Assembly (NCBI RefSeq): GCF_025699295.1
Contig: NZ_JAILWB010000008.1
Span: forward strand, 124,001-188,000
DNA: 64,000 nt
DNA from: Hydrogenophaga sp.
GTDB lineage: Bacteria > Pseudomonadota > Gammaproteobacteria > Burkholderiales > Burkholderiaceae_C
Direction of reading: 5' to 3'
The number at the start of each line of letters is the position of its first letter. Position 1 is the stretch's first letter. Under the pieces are notes generated by a model. The model searched no databases, was not told the origin of the DNA, and saw nothing but the letters and a program-made list of their open reading frames with translations. The translations under genes and the position numbers were made by a program. This document shows, piece by piece, positions 54,782 through 60,989 of this stretch.

Positions 54782-54793
54782 TGGCGCCCTACG
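54782..54793. repeat. Right terminal inverted repeat
   Basis: TGGCGCCCTACG is the exact complement of the first 12 bases of the insertion at 39723-39734. It is followed at once by the second TCACC copy. Confidence 0.85.
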
Positions 54794-54798
54794 TCACC
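54794..54798. repeat. Target site duplication, right copy (TCACC)
   Basis: Matches the copy at 39718-39722; together they show a 5-base staggered insertion. Confidence 0.85.
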
Positions 54799-55530
54799 AT
54801 CGCTGATGACCGCATCCATGAACTCGTTGGTCACGCCCACCGAGATGTTGAACTGAGACAGCTGCGCAAACGCGCCGCGCACCATCCAGCCGAAGTTCGG
54901 TTTGCTCGCCAGGAGCTTCATGAACTGGCGCTCTTCCGCCTCGTCCAGACCCATGGTCTTGAAATCCGGGGTCTTCTTCGAGTCGATGAACGCCTCGATG
55001 TCCGGGTGATCGCAGCGCAGCACGCCCATCTGGGCACCGCGGCGGGCACCGGCCGATTCCACCGTCTGGCAGGCTCGGTCAAAGACTCGCATGTAGCTCA
55101 CCGGGCCGGAGGCCGTGGAGTCGGTGCCCTTCACATGCGCGCCACTGGGGCGAATCAGCGAGAAGTCGTAGCCGACGCCGCCACCTCGACGCATGGTTTC
55201 CGTGGCTTGCGCCAGGGCTTCCATGATCCCGGGCATGCCGTCTTTGTACCCGGTCATGGTGTCCGCGATAGGCTGAACGAAGCAGTTAATCATCGTAGCC
55301 ACGCGGTCCATTCCAGCAGCACTGTTGATGCGCCCGGCCGGGATGAAGCCGTCGATCTGCGTCTGCAGGAACAGCTGCTCCATCTCAGGCGTGGTCGCCA
55401 AGGCCTTGGCCACGCGCTGCTGGACTTGCAGCATGGTGGTTTCACCAGGTGCTGCGTACTTTTCTTTGAAGACGTGAGCGCACAGATCCTGAGCAGGCAG
55501 GGGCGGCAGCACGTTGAAGTCTTGTTTCAT
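54794..55530 (-). pseudogene. nrdJ: N-terminal part of class II ribonucleotide reductase NrdJ, cut by insertion
   Basis: This is residues 1-245 of NrdJ. It has the first redox cysteine in INCFV (Cys83), the substrate/effector region RRGGGVGYDFSLIRPSG and GVLRCDHPDIEAF, and ends LSQFNISVGVTNEFMDAVIS before the insertion. The frame runs on into the transposon for about 20 codons and stops at 54736. On its own it lacks the radical cysteine, so no active enzyme can form from either half alone. The intact gene would code for about 974 residues, a normal length for this class with a zinc-type tail. Confidence 0.9.
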
Positions 55531-55892
55531 TGGGGACTCTCAGTTGGGGGTTGAATTGCTAAAGGGGGTCTACGAGACCCGCCAATGCACACCCCCCAAC
55601 GGGGAGGTGCGCATTGGCTGGCCCCGTGGGGAAATGCCGTCCTTGGCGAACGGCCATGGCTGCCGGATAGCAAGCCTCAGCGAGACTTGAGATCGGTGGT
55701 GATGTCTGGGGTCGCCTCTCTCGGGGAAAGGCTCGCGGTGTCCCAGATCCGCGTTTCGCTCTCTTGGAGCAGAAGCTTTGTCAAAGGAGCCCAACTCGGA
55801 CACTTTTGGCAAAGCTTAGGGAAATTGTCCGGGCCTTGCGGCCACCAGGCAAACGATCCGGTCCAGTATTGACACTGGACCGGACGCTGCGC
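55531..55892. other. Gene-free leader region of nrdJ
   Basis: 362 bases without a supported gene. It holds the nrdJ leader hairpin and, next to the preceding stop, a perfect 10-bp palindrome stem CCGGTCCAGT/ACTGGACCGG (55858-55883) with a six-base loop and no T-run. I found no cobalamin riboswitch pattern. Confidence 0.5.
55592..55631 (-). promoter_or_regulatory. Leader hairpin of nrdJ (family member D)
   Basis: Plus strand: CCCA, AC, GGGG (55601-55604), a 17-base loop, CCCC (55622-55625), G, TGGG. It shares the CCCA-AC-G...TGGG frame with members C and E but has a shorter inner stem. An overlapping 12-13-base inverted repeat GCCAATGCACACC/AGGTGCGCATTGGC can form instead, so two folds compete. 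It ends about 65 bases before the nrdJ start codon. Confidence 0.5.
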
Positions 55893-56123
55893 TCAATGCA
55901 CCACAGATGGCGGCCACTGCAGGGGGTGGAAGGCCTCAGCCTCCTGCCACCACTGCGGCGAAGGCGGTTTGCCGTCGACCATCAGCCCCACGTAGGGATT
56001 GAAGCCGATGCGGTGGATCGCCATGGATTCGTCGTGCTTTTCAATCACAACGACCATGCTTTCCTCGCCTGTAGCCTGCTGGAACTTCACTACCTGCTCT
56101 CGCAGGTTCTCACCGATGCACAT
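55893..56123 (-). CDS. Small hypothetical protein
   Basis: A 76-residue protein (starts MCIGENLREQVVKFQQA, ends near HPLQWPPSVVH) of no recognised family. The middle VGLMVDGKPPSPQWWQEAEA suggests a compact fold. ATG 56123 has GGAG 6 bases upstream and follows a hairpin of the leader family; the longer open frame upstream crosses ssb and is not credible. Confidence 0.5.
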   Translation of the reverse strand: MCIGENLREQVVKFQQATGEESMVVVIEKHDESMAIHRIGFNPYVGLMVDGKPPSPQWWQEAEAFHPLQWPPSVVH

Positions 56124-56148
56124 GTTGTCTCCGGTTGTGACCGAAGGC

Positions 56149-56180
56149 ACCCCCGACCGGGAGGTGTCCCGGCCAAGGGT
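56149..56180 (-). promoter_or_regulatory. Leader hairpin (family member F)
   Basis: Plus strand: ACCCC, GA, a perfect 6-bp stem CCGGGA/TCCCGG with a four-base loop, then CCAA and GGGT, which can pair with ACCC. It fills most of the 67 bases between the ssb stop and the 76-residue gene, ending 26 bases before its ATG. Confidence 0.6.
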
Positions 56181-56190
56181 TGGTTGATGC

Positions 56191-56799
56191 TCAGACGAAG
56201 CCGGAAACGTCATCGAACGCGGAGTCACTGCGATCGAATCCAGAGTCGTCAAAGCCCCCACCGCTCTGCTGCGTTGCCTGTTGGGGCGCCGCAGAGTCAC
56301 GGTGGGACTCGTTCTGGCCACGTTGGTACTGCTGGCCTTGGGCGGACGAGGGGCGGCCAAAGCCACCGCCAGTCGCACGCATGTTGTTGGGAGCCTGGCG
56401 CGCGCCGCCCTGGTTGCCGCCGCCCTGCCGCTCATTGCTGAACCGCTGAGCGCCAGCGCCTTCGGACTGTTGCGCCCCCTGTTGGGAGCTGCGCGGACGC
56501 GCTCCCTTCTGGTGCCAGGTCATCCTGTACTTGGTGAAAGACTTGCGCGCACCGTTTGCATCGGTGTAGGACGAAGTCTCCTGAGTACCGCTTGCCGAGA
56601 TCAGTTGCCCTTTCTCAGCCGTCTCGCAGAACTTCTCGGCTTCCGCGTCGAAGCAGAAGAACGTCACCGCTTCGGTGACTTCCTCGCCCTTCGCGAAACG
56701 AGTGCTCAGCAGACGGAACTCACAGACAGCACCGCCGTTGCCCAACATCTTGAGCTCGGGCTGGTGGGCCAGTCGGCCGTGGACATTGATCAGGATCAT
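56191..56799 (-). CDS. ssb: Single-stranded DNA-binding protein
   Basis: A 202-residue SSB. Residues 1-105 form the OB fold (ILINVHGRLAHQPELKMLGN, AVTFFCFDAEAEKFCETAEKG). A long Gly/Gln/Ser-rich linker and an acidic tail follow. The usual tip DIPF is replaced by an ending VSGFV, so docking to host repair proteins may differ. Plasmid ssb genes usually lie in the leading region that enters the recipient first. It overlaps the next gene upstream by 4 bases. Confidence 0.85.
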   Translation of the reverse strand: MILINVHGRLAHQPELKMLGNGGAVCEFRLLSTRFAKGEEVTEAVTFFCFDAEAEKFCETAEKGQLISASGTQETSSYTDANGARKSFTKYRMTWHQKGARPRSSQQGAQQSEGAGAQRFSNERQGGGNQGGARQAPNNMRATGGGFGRPSSAQGQQYQRGQNESHRDSAAPQQATQQSGGGFDDSGFDRSDSAFDDVSGFV

Positions 56800-57764
56800 G
56801 CGGACACCATCAGGTTTTCAACTTTGTACAGGTTCTTGCTTCCTTCGCGCCCACCGGCCAACGTGACCGGGACCTTCCCCATCGGGGTGATCGAGACACG
56901 CTCGCCAACTTGGCAGCCTGCCGCATCGAGCTCGCGCTCGAGTTCGGCACCGCGCAGAGGAAGTTCCGCGCCGTTGTCCAGAAGAATGGTGGCTTGAAAG
57001 ACCTCATAGGGCTCACGATCCCGGGGGGTCATGCGATGAGATCCAGACTGCTTGAGCACGCCAACGTAGGTGATTCCCACCGTCGGCGTTGGTGCGAACA
57101 CCTTGCTCTCCATTCCCTTCGGCTTTTCAACCGAGGTTGTCTTGGACGGCGCGGCGGGTTTCGCTGGCTGCTTCGCCACAGGCTGGGCCTGCGTCTTCTG
57201 CAGCTCCGAGTCCTTTGCTTTCGCAACAGGCGCCGGCTTGGCTATATCCGCTCTGCGTTCGTCCTTCGTCGGCTTTTTGCCCTTAACGCGGGCGTTGCCA
57301 AGACGGTTGATCAGTTCCTCGGCAAGTTGCACCGTCTCGTCCTTAACTTCCTCCAGATCGCTCTTGGGGTCGAAGGCCGTATCGGCAAACGTGAAGCGGC
57401 GACCTTTCATGATCGCGCGCAGCCGAGGCTCATTGATGATCAAGTCGCGCTTGATCGTCTTGCTTGCTTTGTACACACGCAGATTGATGACACCTACCGC
57501 AGGCACTAGACCGATCGAGATGATGCGGTCCGCCGCCTGAAAGTCGATGTTCTGAACCGCGCTCGCAAAGTCTGGTGATGGCACACCAGCAGCAACGGGC
57601 GCTACAGGTGTACGTGCATTGCTGGCCGCGTCGCTCACCGTGACGGCCGGTGCCTTGCGCTTGGCAGCAGGCTTGGCGGCCCGCGCAATCGCTCGTCCTG
57701 CCCGGAACGCACCCCAGAAGGGGCTCGTCACGAGGAAGACGAAGAACTTGAAATAGTCTCGCAC
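56796..57764 (-). CDS. Hypothetical protein with a C-terminal OB-like domain
   Basis: A 322-residue protein. A hydrophobic N-terminus (about 20 residues) precedes an Ala/Lys/Pro-rich segment, a helical domain with DRIISIGLVPAVGVINLRVY, another Lys/Pro-rich linker and a beta-rich C-terminal domain (YEVFQATILLDNGAELPL, then VGERVSITPMGKVPVT). The last domain resembles a small module found at ends of plasmid primases and other mobile-element proteins. It overlaps ssb by 4 bases and is probably co-translated. Confidence 0.5.
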   Translation of the reverse strand: MRDYFKFFVFLVTSPFWGAFRAGRAIARAAKPAAKRKAPAVTVSDAASNARTPVAPVAAGVPSPDFASAVQNIDFQAADRIISIGLVPAVGVINLRVYKASKTIKRDLIINEPRLRAIMKGRRFTFADTAFDPKSDLEEVKDETVQLAEELINRLGNARVKGKKPTKDERRADIAKPAPVAKAKDSELQKTQAQPVAKQPAKPAAPSKTTSVEKPKGMESKVFAPTPTVGITYVGVLKQSGSHRMTPRDREPYEVFQATILLDNGAELPLRGAELERELDAAGCQVGERVSITPMGKVPVTLAGGREGSKNLYKVENLMVSA

Positions 57765-57775
57765 TTGGTTTCCTA

Positions 57776-58504
57776 TTAAAAGGCTGCCATCCCCGCCTCA
57801 GCAATCCAGCTGTTGGCTTGGTCAGCGTTGTCGTTGGTCACGGGGGCGACCACAGGGCGCAGCATTGCGTCGCGTAGCGACCACTGCAACTGCTCCAATG
57901 CGTTCTGAACCCGCTCCTCGGTGAACCAGTTGGACAGGAACTGCTTCCATGCCATCGGGTCCTCCTGAGGTGCTCTCTGCGGCACAACGCCCTTCTGAGA
58001 AAGGACGATCTGCCGATTCCTCAAGGCCCAGTCCGCCAGCACCAGCGCAAGGGCTGGGTGGTTGTCGAACGCCGTGAGGTACTGTTGTGCTCGTTCTTGG
58101 CGCTTGAGCCATTGACTTGCTTGCTCGCTGACGCCGCTGACTGCTTGCAGTGTGGTTTCCCACACCGTGATCAGCTCCAGCGCCGTATCCCCGAAGGGCT
58201 TCGGCACCATCAACACCAGCGACTCTCCCGAGGCCGCACATACGTCCGGATGGACCTCGTTGAACTCACCGAACACTTCCCCATCGTCGGAGAGCGTCTG
58301 GTGCAGGTACTTGGCGCGCGTCATCCGCACGTAGCCCATGCGGACTCGTTTGGTCAACAGTGCGCCCAGCTTGATGGCCTCGACACGTTCGAGCTTCAAC
58401 GCCTTCTCGGGCTTGATCTCGGCGGTCCAGACCTCGGCGCCAACGGCGCTGAAGCCCCACTGTCCCTTGGTGCTGTGCGTGTAAACATCAAAGACCTGGT
58501 TCAT
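57776..58504 (-). CDS. Hypothetical protein in the cobS-ssb operon
   Basis: A 242-residue soluble protein without a recognised family. A beta-rich first half (GQWGFSAVGAEVWTAEI) is followed by a helical second half with a cluster of Trp and Gln residues (VTVWE-like, QASQWLKRQERAQQYL). It starts 8 bases after the CobS-like gene and ends 11 bases before the next gene, so it belongs to that operon. Confidence 0.5.
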   Translation of the reverse strand: MNQVFDVYTHSTKGQWGFSAVGAEVWTAEIKPEKALKLERVEAIKLGALLTKRVRMGYVRMTRAKYLHQTLSDDGEVFGEFNEVHPDVCAASGESLVLMVPKPFGDTALELITVWETTLQAVSGVSEQASQWLKRQERAQQYLTAFDNHPALALVLADWALRNRQIVLSQKGVVPQRAPQEDPMAWKQFLSNWFTEERVQNALEQLQWSLRDAMLRPVVAPVTNDNADQANSWIAEAGMAAF

Positions 58505-58512
58505 GTCAGGCC

Positions 58513-59487
58513 TCAGCTGTTCAGGTTCTCGTCGTAACCTGCCAGCAACGTGATCTGCTCGTTGACGGCCTTCGCCATCGAAGAGCTCATGCGCACGGCT
58601 TGGCGAATCGCGTAGTGCAATCCGCTTCGACCCTGTGCCTTCATCACGCTCTGGAACATCACCGTGTACTTAGCCCAGCGAAGCACAGCGCGTGTCGACA
58701 AGGGCTTGTCCACGCCAGGCGCATCGTCGCGGAATGCCTGGCGCACCGAGTTGGCAACGCGCACGCATACCTTCGCGATTGGTTCAGCGATGGCCTTGTC
58801 TACCTTGCCCGCGAGCAAGTGACGCAGCACCAAGGCCTCTTCGAGTTCGGCTTTGAGGTAGTCCACTTCCATGTAGGACCACCGATCATCGTTGGCGGTG
58901 TCCTGGACGTTTCGGCCAGACACAGATACGCGGCTATCAACGGCGTTCTGGGTACCGAAGAAGCGAGTCGTCGGCGCGGGCGTGATGGTTTCACCCGTCT
59001 CCGGGATCGTCCACGAGTAGCCCTCCAAGAGCATGTTCAGGCCAGTTGCCTCGCCGGGGTCCAGCGTGTTGTACTCATCGAGCAGCACCGAGGTGCCATC
59101 ACGACAAGCTTTCACCACCGGCCCGTCCTTCCAAGCGAGGCGTCCATCTTCGGTCGGCAGCAGCTGACCAATCAGGCGGAAGCTCTCCGTCGTGGGCGAG
59201 CAGGGCACCTTGTAGAGCGGCACGTTCAGACGAGCGTGCCACTGTTCGATCAGCGAGGTCTTGCCCGCTGCTGGGTCACCCTCGATCAGGAGGGCTTTGA
59301 ACCCGCCGACCCAGAACATCGTCAGCTGGCGCATGCGCTCAGCATCGAAGACATAGCTCGGGTCCGTGGGTGGCACGCCTTCGAGACCAGGCACAAGGCC
59401 AGGAATCGCAGCGTGCTCAGGTGCTTCCGCCAACCCGAAGGTCGTTCGCACGTTGTACTTCTGGATTGCGGGTGTTTTGTTTTCCAT
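58513..59487 (-). CDS. CobS-like AAA+ ATPase (MoxR type)
   Basis: A 324-residue AAA+ ATPase. Walker A is GDPAAGKTS, Walker B TSVLLDEYN, and sensor 1 TTRFFGTQNAVD. It belongs to the MoxR/CobS class whose partners are VWA proteins, here most likely the CobT-like protein at 32134. With no CobN, cobalt chelation is unlikely; remodelling of a protein complex is the better guess. ATG 59487 with AAGGAA upstream overlaps the preceding gene by 71 bases, which is long for this operon. Confidence 0.75.
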   Translation of the reverse strand: MENKTPAIQKYNVRTTFGLAEAPEHAAIPGLVPGLEGVPPTDPSYVFDAERMRQLTMFWVGGFKALLIEGDPAAGKTSLIEQWHARLNVPLYKVPCSPTTESFRLIGQLLPTEDGRLAWKDGPVVKACRDGTSVLLDEYNTLDPGEATGLNMLLEGYSWTIPETGETITPAPTTRFFGTQNAVDSRVSVSGRNVQDTANDDRWSYMEVDYLKAELEEALVLRHLLAGKVDKAIAEPIAKVCVRVANSVRQAFRDDAPGVDKPLSTRAVLRWAKYTVMFQSVMKAQGRSGLHYAIRQAVRMSSSMAKAVNEQITLLAGYDENLNS

Positions 59488-60124
59488 CGAAAAGTTCCTT
59501 AAAGACATTTCCAAGGCCAATCTCTTTGAGGACGGGGACTAAGCCGTCCTGCAGTCGCTCAGGGCTGTAGCCGCAGATGCGGCAGCACTGTTCAAACGAG
59601 AAAGGTGTTGCGGATTGAGGCAGGATTGCCTCAACAGGCTGCATGTGTTCGTCCTGGAGGACGGCAACCATGGTGGTGGGAGCGAAGATCCACTGCAGGA
59701 CCTCTTTCTTCTCTGCGCCGTTGCCGCGGGCCTGAAGCAACCTCAGCGAGTAGTGCAGGACTACCTCGTGAAGCTCCTCAATGGCGGCATCGGACCACTC
59801 TTCGGACTCACCGTCGAGCGCTTCGATCTGTTCGATGACATTGACCCGCAAAGGGTCCACATCACAGTTCAGTTCGTTGCCGTCTCTGGGTCCGCCAAGT
59901 GGGATGTCCAGCAGGCGATCGTCAATCGCATCGAACAGGCCTGCGTCCGCTGTTGCCTCCCTGACCCGAAAGGTCCTGGTGGCACCGTCGCGGCGATGGG
60001 CTTTGTCCTTGCGCTGCTCGATCGCGAGCATGGCCTGCTCAACAGCCTCGATTTCGTGGCTGAGGAACATCGGCAGGTGAAGCTGTCGGTATTGCTGCGT
60101 GGGGTCAGTCGCTGCGGCGCTCAT
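59417..60124 (-). CDS. Hypothetical protein upstream of the CobS-like gene
   Basis: A 235-residue acidic protein of no known family. It has a helical N-terminus (HEIEAVEQAMLAIEQRKDKA), an acidic middle and a C-terminal segment with FEQCCRICGYSPERLQ that could be a small DNA- or protein-binding fold. It heads the cobS-ssb operon and has a two-part hairpin leader. Confidence 0.5.
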   Translation of the reverse strand: MSAAATDPTQQYRQLHLPMFLSHEIEAVEQAMLAIEQRKDKAHRRDGATRTFRVREATADAGLFDAIDDRLLDIPLGGPRDGNELNCDVDPLRVNVIEQIEALDGESEEWSDAAIEELHEVVLHYSLRLLQARGNGAEKKEVLQWIFAPTTMVAVLQDEHMQPVEAILPQSATPFSFEQCCRICGYSPERLQDGLVPVLKEIGLGNVFKELFDGKQNTRNPEVQRANDLRVGGST

Positions 60125-60189
60125 AGGATCTCTCCCAGATGCCGGCGATGTATGTGTCCATCGAGCTTCCAGCTGGTGTGCCGGAAAAG

Positions 60190-60267
60190 CCCCCAGCCGG
60201 GAGCTTGTCCCGGCGGGGTGGATGAATGCGGTGTGACCGCTTGGTGAATGCTGGCACTAAGACCAGC
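60190..60267 (-). promoter_or_regulatory. Two-hairpin leader (family member B)
   Basis: First hairpin: CCCC, CA, a perfect 7-bp stem GCCGGGA/TCCCGGC (60196-60214) with a five-base loop, GGGG. A small extra hairpin GCGG/CCGC follows. Then TGGTGAA and a second hairpin GCTGG/CCAGC (60250-60267). The second hairpin differs from that at 35550-35567 by paired changes (A and T swapped across the stem). It lies 66-143 bases upstream of the 235-residue gene. Confidence 0.65.
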
Positions 60268-60363
60268 GCTGCTCGACTTGCATCGAGAAGTGCTCATGGC
60301 ATGGGCGCAGGCCAATGCCCTCAGCAGTTCTCACGCGTGAGCGAAAAAAGTGCGTGTAGGGAT

Positions 60364-60397
60364 GAAAAAAAAGGAAGGGCAAGAGCCCTTCCCTTTT
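60364..60397 (-). terminator. Strong terminator after the 44-residue gene
   Basis: A perfect 8-bp stem GGAAGGGC/GCCCTTCC with a four-base loop. On the minus strand it is followed by a run of eight T, 24 bases after the stop of the small gene. CTTTT on the other side may also stop plus-strand transcripts. Confidence 0.85.
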
Positions 60398-60415
60398 CTC
60401 AGCAAGCGATGTTGA

Positions 60416-60550
60416 TCACTTGCCTGCCTCTTCCAGAACCTTCTCGATCTGAGAATGACGATCCTGGATCTTGGTGGAACCAGCAGTGCCGGTGCCGATA
60501 GCGAAGTAGGCGACCAACAGCGAAGCGACGACCAGCAGAACTGCTTTCAT
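60416..60550 (-). CDS. 44-residue single-pass membrane peptide
   Basis: A short protein with one N-terminal hydrophobic helix (MKAVLLVVASLLVAYFAIGT) and a charged tail ending SQIEKVLEEAGK. A GGAG site lies 6 bases upstream of the ATG, a leader hairpin of the recurring family lies upstream, and a strong terminator lies downstream, so it is a single-gene unit. Function unknown; small membrane peptides of conjugative elements may act in exclusion or as subunits. Confidence 0.6.
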   Translation of the reverse strand: MKAVLLVVASLLVAYFAIGTGTAGSTKIQDRHSQIEKVLEEAGK

Positions 60551-60989
60551 GGGACTCTCCAGAAAAGGAAGACCCACCAAGCAATCCGCACCCAACGGGC
60601 AATGGAATTGCCCAGATGGGAAGTTTCGATGCGATGAACTCACCGGAGTGGGAACATCAGTTGAACGCGTGCAGGTGGCACGCAACGGAGCTTTGCAGCT
60701 ACGTTTCTTTCGACTACGTCGAGGAAGACGTCACGGCTCAAACCATCAAGCCGTCACGTCTTTCCCGTGCGTGAATTCTATCCAAGGACCAGGCAAGTAA
60801 CATGGACTGGGGACCGAAGCCCCCGCCACGCGAGACCCGTAGGGCCTCGACCATCATTGCTGTTGCTCTTGCGAGCGGCTCCCAGTGATCTACCGAGGGC
60901 AGTTATTGATCTGAATGTTTAGGTGTCCCATCTGCACCGCCGCTGGTAACCAGAAGGCCGTTGCATTATTCGGCCACCCCTGATCGAGG
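60551..60989. other. Gene-free region between traB-like and 44-residue genes
   Basis: 439 bases without a supported gene. Apart from the leader hairpin, it has a 12-bp near-perfect inverted repeat (GACGTCACGGCT/AGCCGTCACGTC, 60727-60760) that could end the traB-like transcript, and a small CGAG..CTCG hairpin at 60831-60849. Confidence 0.5.
60591..60620 (-). promoter_or_regulatory. Leader hairpin of the 44-residue gene (family member C)
   Basis: Plus strand: CCCA, AC, a perfect 7-bp stem GGGCAAT/ATTGCCC with a three-base loop, AGA, TGGG. It lies about 40 bases before the start codon. The bases after it (in transcript direction) share CCCGTTGGG and a later GGGTCT with the nrdJ leader. Confidence 0.6.

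Larger units (their letters stand above)
39723..54793. mobile_element. 15.07-kb catabolic transposon-like insertion in nrdJ
   Basis: The element is bounded by perfect 12-bp inverted repeats (CGTAGGGCGCCA at the left, its complement at the right) and a 5-bp duplication TCACC. Deleting it with one duplication copy rejoins nrdJ as AVISDG/DFNLVH in frame. Inside are 12 intact genes for uptake and CoA-dependent breakdown of an organic acid. No intact transposase is present. Two transposase fragments lie near the right end, and the outer 60-90 bases of that end carry two direct ACTTTGGCGC repeats, as seen at ends of some insertion sequences. The cargo looks more GC-rich than the backbone. Left-end bases 39735-39989 hold no gene that I can support. 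Confidence 0.85.
54364..54793. other. Right end of the insertion without intact genes
   Basis: This stretch holds the two transposase fragments, two direct copies of ACTTTGGCGC (54705-54714 and 54757-54766) and the terminal inverted repeat (54782-54793). I see no intact gene in it. Confidence 0.7.

Noticed and set aside
39723..54793. Tn3-family transposon, because of the 5-base duplication
   Set aside because: The ends do not begin GGGG, the repeats are only 12 bases, and no tnpA or resolvase is present.
37530..55530. Split nrdJ as an intein or group II intron product
   Set aside because: The break has inverted terminal repeats and a 5-base duplication, no splicing residues or intron domains, and 12 unrelated genes between the halves, so transposition explains it.
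55531..55892. Cobalamin riboswitch before nrdJ
   Set aside because: No B12-box-like pattern could be found; the region shows only the recurring hairpin and a simple palindrome.
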